DNA from: Gamarada debralockiae | Taxonomy: Eukaryota; Ascomycota; Leotiomycetes; Helotiales; Hyphodiscaceae | Direction: 5' to 3' | Length of the DNA: 64,000 nucleotides | NCBI GenBank assembly: GCA_002803225.1 | Contig: NXFV01001227.1 | Coordinates: forward strand, 1-64,000 | Shown: piece by piece, positions 9,870 through 21,058 of the stretch | How positions within the stretch are numbered: the first letter of the stretch is position 1 | Layout of the letters: the number at the start of each line of letters is the position of its first letter | Program-made: the position numbers and the translations under genes | The notes under the pieces: model-generated | What the model saw: the letters and a program-made list of their open reading frames with translations, nothing else | What the model was told of the DNA's origin: nothing | The model's database searches: none

Positions 9870-12413
9870 TCAAAGGACAGCCAAACCGCCCGCAACCACA
9901 ATCACAACACTCAAAAGGAAATTGGAGCTTGTTTTATAACTAAAGCTAGATGCAGCACTGGCTTGAATTGGAGTTGGCGAGGACAGACTTGGTGGGTGAG
10001 TTGTCGTGGCTCCGGATGCCTCGGAAGTGGCGGCCGCGGAAGGTACAACGGTCGCCGGAACGGAGGACTGAGCTGCAGGCGGAGCAGCAGGAGGCACGGG
10101 AACAGAGGGTGCGGCTGGAACTGAAGGTGCAACTGATTTCTGAGGCGTCGGGGTTGGAATTGCTGCAGGGGTAACTGAAGCACCTTCCTTAGTCTGCTCT
10201 GGAGGAGGTTGCGATGGTGGCGTTGGCGGCGCAATAGTCTGCACTGGTGGAGGCGTTGAAGTTTCTGGACAGTAAGTTGTGTAAGAAGTAATGGTCTCTG
10301 TTGTGACGTGACTAGTGCAGGGATGCTGTGGTGGGCAGGAGGTGACGGTGTACGTGGTGGTAATGCAAATTGTTGACGTTATGGTAACGCTGCCTGAGTG
10401 ATGTTTGCTCGTGTATGGCGGGGGCGACGTAGGTGGAGAAGAGGTAGGCGGAACTGTTGTGGTCGTGCAGGGCGTAATAGTCGTCGTGGGAGGAGGTGGC
10501 GGGCGGGTATAGGATGAGTGACTTTTGGACGATTTTGTATGAGAATGATAATTTGATGACTCAGTTGACGTTGTTGAGATTGAGGTCGGTGGCAGTGAGT
10601 GGGATTTCGACGATTCAGACTTCGTGTGTGAATGACTCTCTGAAGACTTAGTATGGGAATGATGCTCTTCCGAAGACGTAGTACATGGTGTTGATGTAGG
10701 AGGAGGCGAGTGGGTATAAGATGAATAAGAATGACTCTCTGTGGACTTGCTGGAATGGCTCTTCGAAGTTGATGGGGAGCTCGTTGGCGATGTCGGGGTC
10801 ACACTGCTTGTAGGGCTTGTGGGCGTAACACTTGACGTCGGACTCGTGGGTGACACAGTTGAGGTAGGGCTAGTCGGGGACACAGTTGATGTTGGACTAG
10901 TTGTAGATATCGTTGACTGCCCAATAAGCTAGAGTTAGCATTGATTCTATACATTTGAGAGCTACTAAATTTGATTAGGGTTGCTGCTTAGGAGGTCGAC
11001 CGGTCGACATATTTCCCGGCTTCCAACACAATCTGAGTAGGAACAAAAGTGAAAATACGAACTGTTGGACTGGTCGGGAACACAGTTGATGTAGGACTCG
11101 TAGTCGGACTAGTCGGAGACACTGTTGACTATTTAACATGTTGGAGTCAGTATTATTTATTCTAAGGAAAACTGAGATGCGGATATGACTCCTGAGCTAC
11201 GGTGTATATTTGGGAGGGAAAATATATCTCGCGGCTCCAGAGACAGCCTGATCCAGCAAGACGGAAATTGAAAATACCAACCGTAGGACTGGTGGGAGAT
11301 ACGGTTGACGTCGGGCTTGTAGGTGTAACACTGGACGTCGAACTCGTAGTTGACTGCCCAAGATCCCAAAGTCAGCATATACTTCAAATATTCCAGAATG
11401 GTAGGGAAGATCGAGAAGCTGCGAGGCATGTTTGGGAGCTCAACTAAGTCTCGCAGCGTCCGCAGTGAAATAGAGTGAAAGAAAACAGAGCACGTACAGT
11501 CGGACTGGTCGGAGGCACTGTTGATGTGGGGCTTGTTGGTGTAACTGAGCTCGTTGGGGAAGTGGTTGAAGTTGGACTCGTCGGAGAGACTGTTGACGTG
11601 GGGCTTGTCGGCGGTACTGAACTGGTTGGGGACGTGGTTGACTGTTCAGGAGCTCAACGTCAGCATCACTTATTCCAGGAGTCTTTCACGATAGTGGATA
11701 TAGTTCAGGAGCATCAAGACATATTTGGGAACCCAACTATATCTCGCAGCTTCCGATAGGGAGGGAAAGAAAAAGAGAACACGCACAGTCGGACTGGTAG
11801 GGGGCACTGTCGACGTGGGGCTTGTCGATGTAACTGAGCTCGTTGGGGACGTTATCGACGTCGGAGAGACTGTTGACGTGGGGCTTGTCGTAACTGAGCT
11901 CGTTGGGGATGTGGTCGACGTCGGAGAGACTGTCGAGGATGTGCTTGAGCTCGAACTCGAACTTGTTGATGACATGCTGGAACTCGAGCTTGCGCTTGAA
12001 CAGACCCCCTCCTCATAAATGCTCAAGGCATGATATCCACCGCAAGTCTCAGTAGTGTTTCCGTAGCAGGCGGTATTACAGTAGAATGGGTTCGCCGGCT
12101 GAGCGCCATCCTGGATTGCACTGTCGCAAAGACACATATACCCAAACTCGGTACCAGAATAGATGTAGGTAGGGTTAGCAGCCAGGCATGCGGCCTGACA
12201 ATTCTCAATTGTGGTGTCTGCTGATATAGAAGGAACCTCTGTGTATCGAAGTATAGGGTTGGTGAGATTCTCATCAAGATAACATCCAAGATATGTCCAG
12301 GATCCTGAGCAAGTTGTGCTACCACCTTGTGGAGCTGGAAGCGCAGAAACGATGGAAGGAAGAAGACTGAGGCCAACGATGGCAACAGCCTTCCACAGGC
12401 TTGATGGAGCCAT
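9870..12413 (-). CDS. WSC-domain, Ser/Thr/Pro-rich cell-surface protein, probably GPI-anchored
   Basis: Exons 12413-11787, 11641-11498, 11353-11282, 11128-11063 and 10916-9870 give about 651 aa; all introns are phase 0. Starting at the ATG of MAPSSLWKAV, residues 1 to about 24 form a signal peptide. A cysteine-rich WSC domain follows (YLGCYLD, NCQAACLA, FGYMCLCDS, CYGNTTETCGG). Next come Ser runs, long TSPTS-type repeats spread over five exons, a His/Ser-rich region, a Cys-containing segment near TVTSCPPQHPC, and a C-terminal hydrophobic tail (FLLSVVIVVAGGLAVL) preceded by small residues, as in GPI signals. WSC domains bind glycans in cell-wall sensors and secreted enzymes. The O-glycosylated stalk suggests a wall-spanning or adhesin-like role. 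A transmembrane sensor is less likely because no charged cytoplasmic tail follows. Confidence 0.82.
10917..11786 (-). repeat. Tandemly duplicated exon-intron units of the WSC gene
   Basis: The four introns (11642-11786, 11354-11497, 11129-11281, 10917-11062) are similar in length and share sequence, for example the (T)TTGGGA...CTCGC block and the AAGTCAGCA-like block near the acceptor. Each exon between them starts with Ser-Thr and ends with PTSPT followed by a GT donor. The coding minisatellite was therefore copied together with its intron. Confidence 0.75.
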
Positions 12414-13376
12414 TAAAAGACTGAATATTCGAACCAAAACGAATGTATGGGAGCGAACGGCAATTTCTTCGCCAAATACGATGAAAAACAGAAAAAAGGA
12501 CAGGGACCTACTGTTATAAAGATTGATTACGAGACTGGGCAGCAAAGTTATGCACATTGTGGAAATAGGGCAAGCAAGCCAAGGCAGCAAGAATAATTCC
12601 GGGGACAACAGAAATTCATGCGGCAGCTTCACGGCAGGTGTTGGGCTGAGCCCCATGTTCCCTCATGGGCTGTGATAGGGCCAGTGAGAATATTGGAGGC
12701 TGCCAGGCCTGCAGCACGCAAGTGGCTGTTTTTACTACACGAGAGTCAAAAGCACTGAAGATGGACTGATGTTACCCCGTATCCGGTCTGCTCGGTAGCG
12801 ATGCCATGAAGACGATGTGGTGATGGCGAGAGGGGATCTTTCCATGGATTAAGTGCCAAGATCTAAGTGCTGGGGTACCTTTATATTTTTGGAAGTCGAG
12901 GCGATTTGAGAAGAGACAGAAGAAAATTTATGCAAGATTTCGGTTGTCTCGTCTGATCTTTGATTCGGCGGCTTCGCGAGTCAATACTTTCGTGCCTTGC
13001 ATGCTGAGCCCTGTCCCAACCCCGCAAATTGCTTACATCCTAGAATCCGGGATTTTTATAGGGCTAGATGCAAATACGTTTACCCCGCGCCAGGGGGTAG
13101 ATAGTGGCTATATTGAAGAAACCCCTTTTGGGAGGAAGGCTTTATGGCGTTTGTGCAATACGAGATCAGGTCCAGATCACGGACCGTTCGGCGCGCCTTC
13201 GAGCTGAATTGTGACTGTTGTGATTGAGTAATAGGACTCCCAAACCGTGATTGTTATACGATATGTATTGTGTGAGGATCGTATTGAACTTGGCCAGAAT
13301 TCAGGCCATGATGGAGTGTTAAACTTTGAATGTACGTCGTCAGGGAAGAGAGAAAGTTTGGACCGAGCACCAGATA
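12414..13376. other. Promoter side of the WSC gene, no other gene seen
   Basis: Immediately upstream of the WSC start codon. The frames at 12944-13207 and 13177-13392 have no recognisable motif. I see no conserved gene; it probably holds the WSC promoter and 5' UTR. Confidence 0.5.
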
Positions 13377-13679
13377 CAAAGGCCGCGGTCAAAAGTCTTG
13401 CAACTACAGGGTATTCGGAGCCTGTAATGTCGCAATATGCCCTGTAACGCCCTGTTAATCCAGGCTAGGGTGCCAGTACAGTAAGCTCCCTGTAGATGAT
13501 TGAGTAGTGGACTCAGTCATTAGATCTGAGCGCGGGCTGTCCAATCGCTTCAGGGAGAATCACGCGGATTTTACAGGGACTCCAGCCTAAATTACAAGGC
13601 CATATACAGTAGGGCTGGCTTGCTTGGTGATTACAGGCTAAACATCCCGTAGTTGCAAGACTTTTGACCGCGGCCTTCG
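13377..13679. mobile_element. 303-bp TIR element with TA duplication
   Basis: The left end AAGGCCGCGGTCAAAAGTCT (from 13379) and the right end AGACTTTTGACCGCGGCCTT are inverted over more than 30 bp, continuing into TGCAACTAC. TA lies at 13375-13376 and 13680-13681. The interior carries short CCTGTAA/TTACAGG fold-back motifs. Non-coding MITE. Confidence 0.82.
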
Positions 13680-13818
13680 TACTACTGTTTACAGTTTGGT
13701 CTGTGCCAGCCTGGGACCCCCCTGATTCTCTACAACTTTTCGGCCAGATACATTGTAGACTTTCCATGCTTCACTATCACGCGGCACGGCTCGGCTAATG
13801 TGTCGGAGGAGACTTGTA

Positions 13819-14003
13819 CTTTCGTACAGGCCCAAACAATCACACCTTTTGTGTCTGTGCACCTCTCGAAGTTCTACTGCAGCAGGGGAAACTAACCAAT
13901 AGAGTATCAGCATTTTACTGCATTTTACCCTAACAGGTTTACTTGTAAACAGCTCGTAGAAGCACAGACAGAAAAGGTGTGATTGTTTAGGCCTGTACGA
14001 AAG
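13819..14003. mobile_element. 185-bp fold-back MITE with long inverted arms
   Basis: The left arm starts CTTTCGTACAGGCCCAAACA and the right arm ends TGTTTAGGCCTGTACGAAAG. The arms extend about 45 bp, through CAATCACACCTTTT and TGTCTGTGC, with few mismatches, leaving a short loop. TA is present on both sides (13817-13818, 14004-14005). Confidence 0.85.
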
Positions 14004-14051
14004 TATTCACTATCTTCGTACTCTTCTCGCAAATCTTCTCTTGCGAGGATA

Positions 14052-14292
14052 CGAAAGATTCGGTTCACATGTCCTGGCCCTTGCTAATTTCAGCTAGCTG
14101 GCATAGCAACAGCGACCGCTGAAACTTCAGGCTCTTGAGGCCTATTCAACAGGGCACCCAGCCTGTAATCTCCACTGTAATCTAAATTCCTCAGAACCTG
14201 CCACCTGTAATCAGTTGCTAGGCGACAACACCTCAACGCCGCGACCAGGGTCTCTCTCTAGCAAGGATCAGGACTTTTGAACCGATCCTTCG
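14052..14292. mobile_element. 241-bp TIR element related to the one at 13377
   Basis: The left end CGAAAGATTCGGTTCACATG and the right end, read in reverse complement, CGAAGGATCGGTTCAAAAGT, pair over about 30 bp through TCCTG..CCTTGCTA. TA lies at 14050-14051 and 14293-14294. The right end resembles that of the 13377 element (ACTTTTGA-CCG..CCTTCG), so the two may belong to one family. Confidence 0.72.
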
Positions 14293-14363
14293 TATAGCAA
14301 AAGTATTTCCTTAGAAAGGCATCCCTTCAGAATAAATTTTATTTTTTTTATTTTTTTTTAAAA

Positions 14364-14385
14364 ATATATATATATATATATATAT
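14364..14385. repeat. AT dinucleotide microsatellite
   Basis: Eleven AT units preceded by T-rich and A-rich runs, about 25 bp upstream of the GNAT start codon. Confidence 0.95.
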
Positions 14386-14409
14386 TTAATACTGTGAAAT
14401 ATATTGAAC

Positions 14410-14949
14410 ATGGAAGGCCTTAAGGAAGTCACCGTTCGACGAGCAACAGCAGACGATGCGACATGGATCGTAGACCTGTCCGCACGAGTTCAAGAAAGCC
14501 TCACAACCTCTGGAAGTCTTCAGACAATTGGGCCATTGCAGCTATCAATGGTAGGAATATCGATCCGGGGAAGCTATTCCTATCTTCTTCAAAAGGAGGG
14601 TTTGCGTATTGGCAGCGTTTTTGTGGAACCACTGGATCGGTCTTATTCAAATACCCAGACAATTCAATATGTCAGTTGGGGAGTAGAAAATCTACCAGGA
14701 CCGCTGTGGTATCTGCAGAGCCTCATTATCGAACCAAACGAACAAGGCAAGGGCTATGGACTAAGGTTCCTGGATGGCATCAGACGCTTGATGAATGAAC
14801 AATGTGGGACCATTGTCCTTGATTGTTGGGCTGGGAATTTCAAGCTGCGCGAATTCTACGAAAGGGCTGGTTTCATTCACCATGGAAACTTCCCTGAGTA
14901 TGATTATGAGATATCCGTCTACTTTCACACACTGGGAAGGTCTCCTTGA
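14410..14949 (+). CDS. GNAT-family N-acetyltransferase
   Basis: One exon, 179 aa. I use the first ATG at 14410 (MEGLKEVTVRRATADD); the open frame begins at a TTG two codons earlier. The N-terminus has the usual beta-strand plus RRATADDATWIVDL opening. The acetyl-CoA loop is NEQGKGYGLRFLDGI (the Q/R-x-x-G-x-G/A signature), and the C-terminal strand and helix are LDCWAGNFKLREFYERAGF, the typical 'N..a..fYek.GF' motif of GNAT enzymes. It transfers an acetyl group to an unknown amine and is probably cytosolic. It is of the prokaryote-like small-molecule GNAT kind, and the lack of introns is compatible with, but does not show, horizontal transfer. Confidence 0.82.
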   Translation: MEGLKEVTVRRATADDATWIVDLSARVQESLTTSGSLQTIGPLQLSMVGISIRGSYSYLLQKEGLRIGSVFVEPLDRSYSNTQTIQYVSWGVENLPGPLWYLQSLIIEPNEQGKGYGLRFLDGIRRLMNEQCGTIVLDCWAGNFKLREFYERAGFIHHGNFPEYDYEISVYFHTLGRSP

Positions 14950-16280
14950 ACCAGGGCTCACTGTACCCCAAATCGCCGGGCTATCAGCCATCTCTTTGAG
15001 TTTTGACTCAGAAGGTCGAAGAGGATTGATCTGGAAAGTTTTTTTTTTTATGCACAGGATGAAGGAATTTCTGCAACGAAGGGGTGCTGCGAATTTCATA
15101 ACCAAGTGAATCTGTATCGGTAGGTTTCTCGGCCTCGATCTTAATTTCATTCAGGGACTGATGGAAAGCTCTCTCAAGATCCCCTTGGACACGCGTGATA
15201 TCTCGCCTGTTAGTATCCAAGCGACATCACGTATCAATCTGAGCACGTTGCTCGACTGCACTGCACCTTCGCACCGACAACAGCCGCGTCTCTCTACACG
15301 CCTCCTCAAAAGGTCTCGCTGTCATCGGAATTCTCACAGTTATATAAGGAAGAATAACCAAAATCCATCAAAAAGTAGTCCAAAATACTCTCATTTCGCC
15401 TTCCTCATTTCTGATCTGCTTCACAAGCAAGAAACAACAAACGTTGTTTACAGACACTCAACTCCCGCCACCGACTTACGAACTTGGGAGCTGACTTTGC
15501 CCGTTTCTGCCTTCCAACATTTCAGCTTTACAAAAGCAACGAATTGCAATCAAACTTCAGCCACTAACTGAACTGTGTCGGTTCACCGACATCGACACTT
15601 CCAAGACCTAGCAACGATGATCTACAAGATGACACGACAACCTTGTTCTGTCAATCTCCAAATTTACGCCTTTCGATACTCGAATCTGATACCAAGAATT
15701 ACTAAGTCTTGGGGGTCACAACCCTCCTACGCAACAGTAAGTCCATTCCTATTCCCCAAAGTGAGAGGGTAAGATGAGAGCAAGACTTCAGCTTATCTTT
15801 TGCCCCTTTTGCAATGTTTAGCTCTCGCCGCCCAACTTTCACACTTTCGCTTACCGGTACACGTCCTACCAACAGCACCACCATCACAAACAATTCAAAG
15901 ACTTTGAAATAGTTTTTGTTTCTGTTTTGAGATTCAACTACGAATGGATTCTTCTATTCAAACGTAGCAAGCTGCAGTAGCCCGAAAGCCCCTATCCAAC
16001 TCCAAACGTAAGGTCCAGAAAGTATATACTCCAGATACCATAACGCCTCGCCCTCACCACCAAAGCATCGCCATAGCAAAGCATCATCGTGCTTTGTACA
16101 TTCATTCATCTGCCATTCCATGCTGATAACAAAAGGAAAGCTGCTAAAGACTGACTCCTCGTTCCTTCATACGATTCATCCGCGCTCCTGTACAGGTATT
16201 TAGTTTTGTTCGTTCATGCCATCTCCACAATCCACTCCCCTTTGTTTCCAAGAACAGGATCCAACTCATACATATGAGAA
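14950..16280. other. Intergenic, no gene seen
   Basis: C/T-rich stretches and unrelated short frames (15161-15571, 15575-15772, 14761-15150) without domain motifs. It probably holds the 3' UTRs of the GNAT and NIMA genes, which converge here. I cannot exclude a small untranslated transcript. Confidence 0.5.
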
Positions 16281-18587
16281 TCAAACTCGTCGCAAAGGAG
16301 CGCGATTCCGAACCAAGAATGGAGAAGGCATCTCATCCTTCTCTGGGTCCCAAACAACTGGCTCCCCCTTCTCAGCTGCTTTCTCCGCCATACGTGCTGT
16401 GAAAGCTCGGCCCTTGGGTTCAGGGCTCTTATTCCCATCTGAGACCTCAACTGCTCTGCCTCCAGCTCGCGCTTGCGCAAGCTCAACTAATGTCCTCCCC
16501 CTTGGAGCCAAATTGTTTGGTCCTCCGCTGTTCGCTTTCGCCATGTTGTTTTTGGCCGCTAGCTTGTTGAGATCCTCGCTCCCTGACCCTCCGTTCTTCT
16601 TCAGACTGCTCTTCCGTGTTGGTGATAGTGGTGCGTTCTCGTGACTGGTGAGGTTGGTTGATGATGGAATCTTCGATAGTCGTCGATTCGGGGAGGAACT
16701 TCGCTCTTTGGGAGCGGTGGCACTGGCTTGTGGTCGCAAATCGGGCGCACTTGACAAAGTGGGTAATGTTGGAGCTGTAGCCGCTTTACCTGCACCGAAG
16801 ATGTTCGGTTGGCTGCCCGCCTTCGTAAGTGGTGCTGTCTTTTGTGGAATCAGTGGTGGACGACCGCCGGCTGATTTGAATGGATTCTTCGCCGACTTCT
16901 GTCGAGTAGGTGAGGGAACGGGAGGAAGATCGTCATCTTCTTCTTCGGAGTCGGAATTTATGAGTGCAGGTTGCCATCGCGCTTCAGCTCCTGCTGCTGC
17001 GGCAAAGATGTTGCGCCCCGCGGATGGTGCTTTGGTGCCTCCGTTTCGTCGGGGTGAAAGAGAGAGTGAGGCGATGGAGATTGGCGACGGCTCGGCCATT
17101 TCGATGTCCATCGGTGTGCCGGCAGGTTGACCTGCGAACATGGTTTGAGCTCGCCCGAATGGGGTGCGTGTGCTTTTTTTGAGAGCTTTGGCTGGCTCGG
17201 GTGATTCGATGGAAAGATCAGTAAGGTCTGTGGAGGAGAGGAAATCATCGTCGCCACTGGTACCGACTGATGACAGTGGGATGTCGTTTGCGCCTTGAGA
17301 TCCAGAAAATTCCTTTGCAGATACTGCGCTTTGTGTACTTGACCGTTTTTGCAATTCGGCCTCAACCCTTTCTTTAACTTCTTGGTCGAACTTCTTTTGC
17401 AATCGCTCAATCTCGATTTGGACGAGGCGATTTATTTCAAGCTGTGCTTTAACTTCCCATTCCCTTCGTAAAGAGCTCTCCATTTGTGCTTTCTCTGAAT
17501 CCATCCGCCGTATCTTTTCTTCGGCTTCTCGTAGTCGTTGCGCAGCGACATCTTCCTTGGTCTTGAGCACCCGTCCGAGCTCGACTACTTCCTTCTCCTT
17601 CCTCATTAACTTAACAACAGGTAGATTCAGTAGCGTCGCAGTATCCGGCCGTCGATCAGGGTTAACCTTGAGACAGTCCTTGATAACAGCATTAAGTTCT
17701 GGCGAGTAGACAGTGGGTAACGGCGAGATTTTCCCTTCCTTAATCTTTTGAACCAATTGGAAATGCGACTTGGCATTGAATGGTGGCTCTCTAGAGCAGA
17801 GTTCGTAGATAATGCATCCCAGTGACCATATATCCGACTTGAGTGTGTATCGTTCTGCGGCGCAGATCTCTGGCGACATGTAGAAGGGTGTGCCGACGTA
17901 TGTGGACGCGAAGTCATGCGATTGCATAATCTTGGAAAGACCAAAGTCTCCAAGCTTGACTGAGTTATCTTCTCCCAAGAACACTGTGCCCATGTTAGAT
18001 TGTGGCAATTAAGAGGAATCAAGAGGACTTACCATTTTCTGGCTTCAAGTCACGATGTAGGATCATAACACCGCCCGCAGGTTGTCGCGGTTTCGCAGAA
18101 TTGCCCAACCCCATAACATTGCTCCCAACCTCGGGGGGATCAATGCCATAATGACACCTGTACAACGCCGTAACCAATTGGGAGAACATGCTCCACACGA
18201 AGCCCTCTTCAGCATATTGATTCTTAGCCTGGAGATCCTTAATGACGCGCCCAAGATCCCCATTGCCACAGTATTCCATGTACAGATGTAGGTCTTGAGT
18301 CGACTTCAAGTGCTCTCGATGGTAGTATCCGACGATGTTTGGGTGACGAAGGGAGGACAGGATCGCGAATTCGGCATGGAGTTGTTCCCTCTCTTTCTGC
18401 GACATGCGCACATAGTTGATTTCCTTGCGACACAAGACCTGGCCATCTTGCTTTCTGCGCACCTTTCTAATAACCCCAAAAGAGCCATGGCCTTCCATTT
18501 TAATTAGTGGCTGTCTGTGTCTGGCGCATGCGCATTGAGCAACTCACCGATCTTCTCCAACACCTCGTATTTCTCTCCTTCAGACAT
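16281..18587 (-). CDS. nimA: NIMA-type serine/threonine protein kinase (G2/M)
   Basis: Exons 18587-18548, 18491-18033 and 17983-16281 give about 733 aa, close to known NIMA kinases. Splicing restores KIGHGSFGVIRKV (Gly loop) and LKPENVFLGEDN across the introns. The kinase domain fills the first 300 or so residues: catalytic Lys in LCRKEINYV, HRDLKPEN catalytic loop, DFGLSK magnesium motif, GTPFYMSPE activation segment and DIWSLGCIIYEL. A long coiled coil follows (KTKEDVAAQRLREAEEKIRR), then a Ser/Pro-rich tail with many SP/TP sites ending in MPSPFLVRNRAP, which resembles the C-terminal part of NIMA. NIMA promotes mitotic entry and chromosome condensation. Divergently transcribed from the TYW3 gene. 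Confidence 0.93.
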
Positions 18588-19039
18588 GGTTTCCGTGGTC
18601 GTTGTATTCGAATTGCTAATTTATATTTGTTAGTAAAAGATCGCGACAGCCAAGGCCATGAGCGAACGTTATGGCCTGCTGTGTTCGTGGTGTCGGATTG
18701 AGTGGTCGTTGAGGTCTAAAATGTATCTTTGATGCGTTCTTCCGTGTTTTCGCTCCTTTGTGTGATTCTCGGCTGCGTTGCGAGGGCAACCATCGCGACC
18801 CGAACATGGACCTCAATTCGACCACTCAGAACAACGAATGACTCGATATTCGAGGTGTTAAGCTGGAAAACAAATCATTTTTGACAACAAATTCAAATCC
18901 TGTCATGAATTCGAGATTGTGAATTCCAGCCAATCGGATTGATTTGGAGTCAGATCAAACCGAATTTTCAAGGTTGCGGTTGAAATTTTCGTTCTCTTAA
19001 CTGCTCTGTGCCAGTCGCCAAGGAAAATCTTTCTTCACA
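18588..19039. promoter_or_regulatory. Bidirectional promoter between nimA and the TYW3 gene
   Basis: 452 bp separate the two start codons, so both promoters and 5' leaders must fit here. No TATA box stands out. Frames inside it lack motifs. Confidence 0.6.
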
Positions 19040-20090
19040 ATGGCACCTTCAACAGATCCTCTTCCTCAATCATTTATCTCCAAAAAGCGGAAGATATTAG
19101 AGCAGTTGGCCGTTCCCGTATCAGAGTACGACGACTTATCACCAAAAGGCTCAATCGACGAAGGAATCCGAGACCTAATCGATGAGATCAATCAGATTGA
19201 GGGTTGCGTGACCACCAGTAGCTGCGCTGGGAGGATCAGTGTCTTTGTGGAAGGAAAGAAAACCAGAGAAGAAGCAGATGGCGATGAAATTGAGGATGAC
19301 CAGGACGATGGCGAGATGCAGACCAGAACAGGCGTTGGAGGAAAGGGAGGAGGCGGGAGATGGCTTTACGTTTCTCATAGCCCCTTTGATTGGAGAGAGC
19401 ATGAAAACAATCTAGCCAAGTTCTTTGGTATGCATAGGAGATCATCGGAGCTGCAACGTGCTCTGGTGTGTGGTGAACCCGGATGGGAAAGATGGGTGCA
19501 CTTCAAATTTGAGCCGATGGTGAGTTTAGTATCTAATCCTTACCCGCACTTGGGGAGCCAATTCGTTGACTCTATGTTCGAAGATTCTCCATATTTTTAC
19601 CGCTTCCCTCGAGCAAGCCCAGGTGGTACTCTCCGCAGCTCTTCAAGCGGGCTTTCGTGAAAGCGGCGCCCTGAACCTGGTGTCATCCACAAGCGGGCAA
19701 GCAACGCCGATGGTAGGTGTTAGATCTATGGGTCTTGCACTTGAGTCAATCATAGGAATTGGACAGGGCGAGGCGAGAGTACCAACCTGCACTGCGTCGG
19801 AGGAGAGCCTTGAATGCTTAGTTGACATTGCGAATGAGAGATTCAAGGAGAACACGAAGCGGATAGAGAGGTTTCGGAGTCTGTTGAAGAAGTTAAGCAT
19901 TGATGATCCCGGTGAGGTGAAGAGAAAGGGTCAAAATGGAGAGGAATGGGAAGATCCACAGGTTAGGAGAGAAAGGAAAAGAGCAGAGGGATTGATGAGG
20001 AGTCAGCAGATGAAGGACAGCAGGCCGCCAGAGTGCTCTGGCGATGTCCGAGAGGCACCTGATTTACAATTGTTAGATCAAAATACATGA
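19040..20090 (+). CDS. tRNA wybutosine-synthesising protein 3 (TYW3 family)
   Basis: Exons 19040-19519 and 19584-20090, 328 aa. The 64-bp intron has a GTGAGT donor and a CGAAG acceptor, joining FEPM to ILHIFTASL. The N-terminal half has FISKKRKIL and the family signature TTSSCAGRISVF, then SHSPFDWREH and WVHFKFEPM. The C-terminal half has AGFRESGALNL and MVGVRSMGLALESII, as expected for TYW3. The enzyme methylates N4 of the wybutosine intermediate at position 37 of tRNA-Phe, using S-adenosylmethionine. A Glu/Asp-rich insert (residues about 75-95) and a Gly run interrupt the domain, as in other filamentous fungi. The last 40 or so residues are poorly conserved. Confidence 0.9.
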
Positions 20091-21058
20091 TGGTCAATGG
20101 TAACAAAAACGTACAAGCACAAATCCCGCTGAGCCCACAGTATTGAGCGTGGCATTTTTTCTCGTCAATACCTCTACGTTTGATAGAGGTGCCTTCGAAC
20201 TGTTTAAAAACTCGGTTCACAGCGCTAAGAGCAAGATTCCATGGGCAGGCAAACTGCTGGCCAGGCAAGTTTAGATTCACTGTTCCGACGGCTTGCATAC
20301 GTTCCTCTAATAGCAACCGCAGCTATTAGTTGACTTATAAAGACATGGTACAGGCTCTGACTCAAGACCATGCTGAAAATTCCAACAACGAGGAGAAGTC
20401 AAAATGCCTTCCCATGCCATACGAGCAGTCCTTCCCTTCAAGCACCATTTCTTCAAACCAAACAAGCTCAAGAGCATCACTCCGCCAATCTTGCAGTTGA
20501 AAACATATGCAGATGTAGGTGCAAGGCCTCAAGTGGTTTAATCGATAATGTTAGTACTGTCGACAGCTATTAAAATGTTTCACGATAACTCTGACAACAA
20601 GAAGTAACATGACGGCTTGCCTGCTGATAGATAATGTCTGCACTGATAGAATCACAAAAGTGGTTAGATCAACGAAAACTGCTCCATGCGAATGGTAGTG
20701 GAAGAAGCAGAGCAGACCGTCGAGTTAAATAGATCTCGGCCTTGGCGTCTGAGAACGCGATTCGATGCTCGTGGGACAACATCTTATCGATTAAGAAGCT
20801 GAATCGCAGGGGCGATTTCTAAAGACATTCAGCGCAGCATTAGCACGACGAAATACGTACATGTATATTTAGACACGTGAAGCCCACTGAACTATACTTC
20901 AAGCAATGCCGAAGCCCTACTCGATCTATCATGTCCATTCCATGGCATCTACATTCAACTCGACCAAACAGATGAGTGTTTCCTGATTGATGATGATGGA
21001 TTCATGTATGCCTTCTATTAATACGTATTCCTACAAACCCAATACCCGGTTATGCCCT
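20091..21058. other. Intergenic, no gene seen
   Basis: Between two convergent genes (TYW3 plus strand, MIC19 minus strand). The frames at 19963-20316 and 20370-20573 carry no motif. It probably holds 3' UTRs. Confidence 0.55.

Noticed and set aside
9807..12018. Plus-strand frames rich in VGLVG, ELVG and Gly/Arg (9807-10124, 10741-10932, 11475-11759, 11725-12018)
   Set aside because: Antisense shadows of the TSPTS-type repeats of the WSC gene; the Val/Gly pattern is just the complement of Thr/Ser/Pro codons.
16648..17130. 160-codon plus-strand frame inside the NIMA tail
   Set aside because: Antisense to the Ser/Pro-rich C-terminus of the kinase; its Gly/Val richness follows from that composition.
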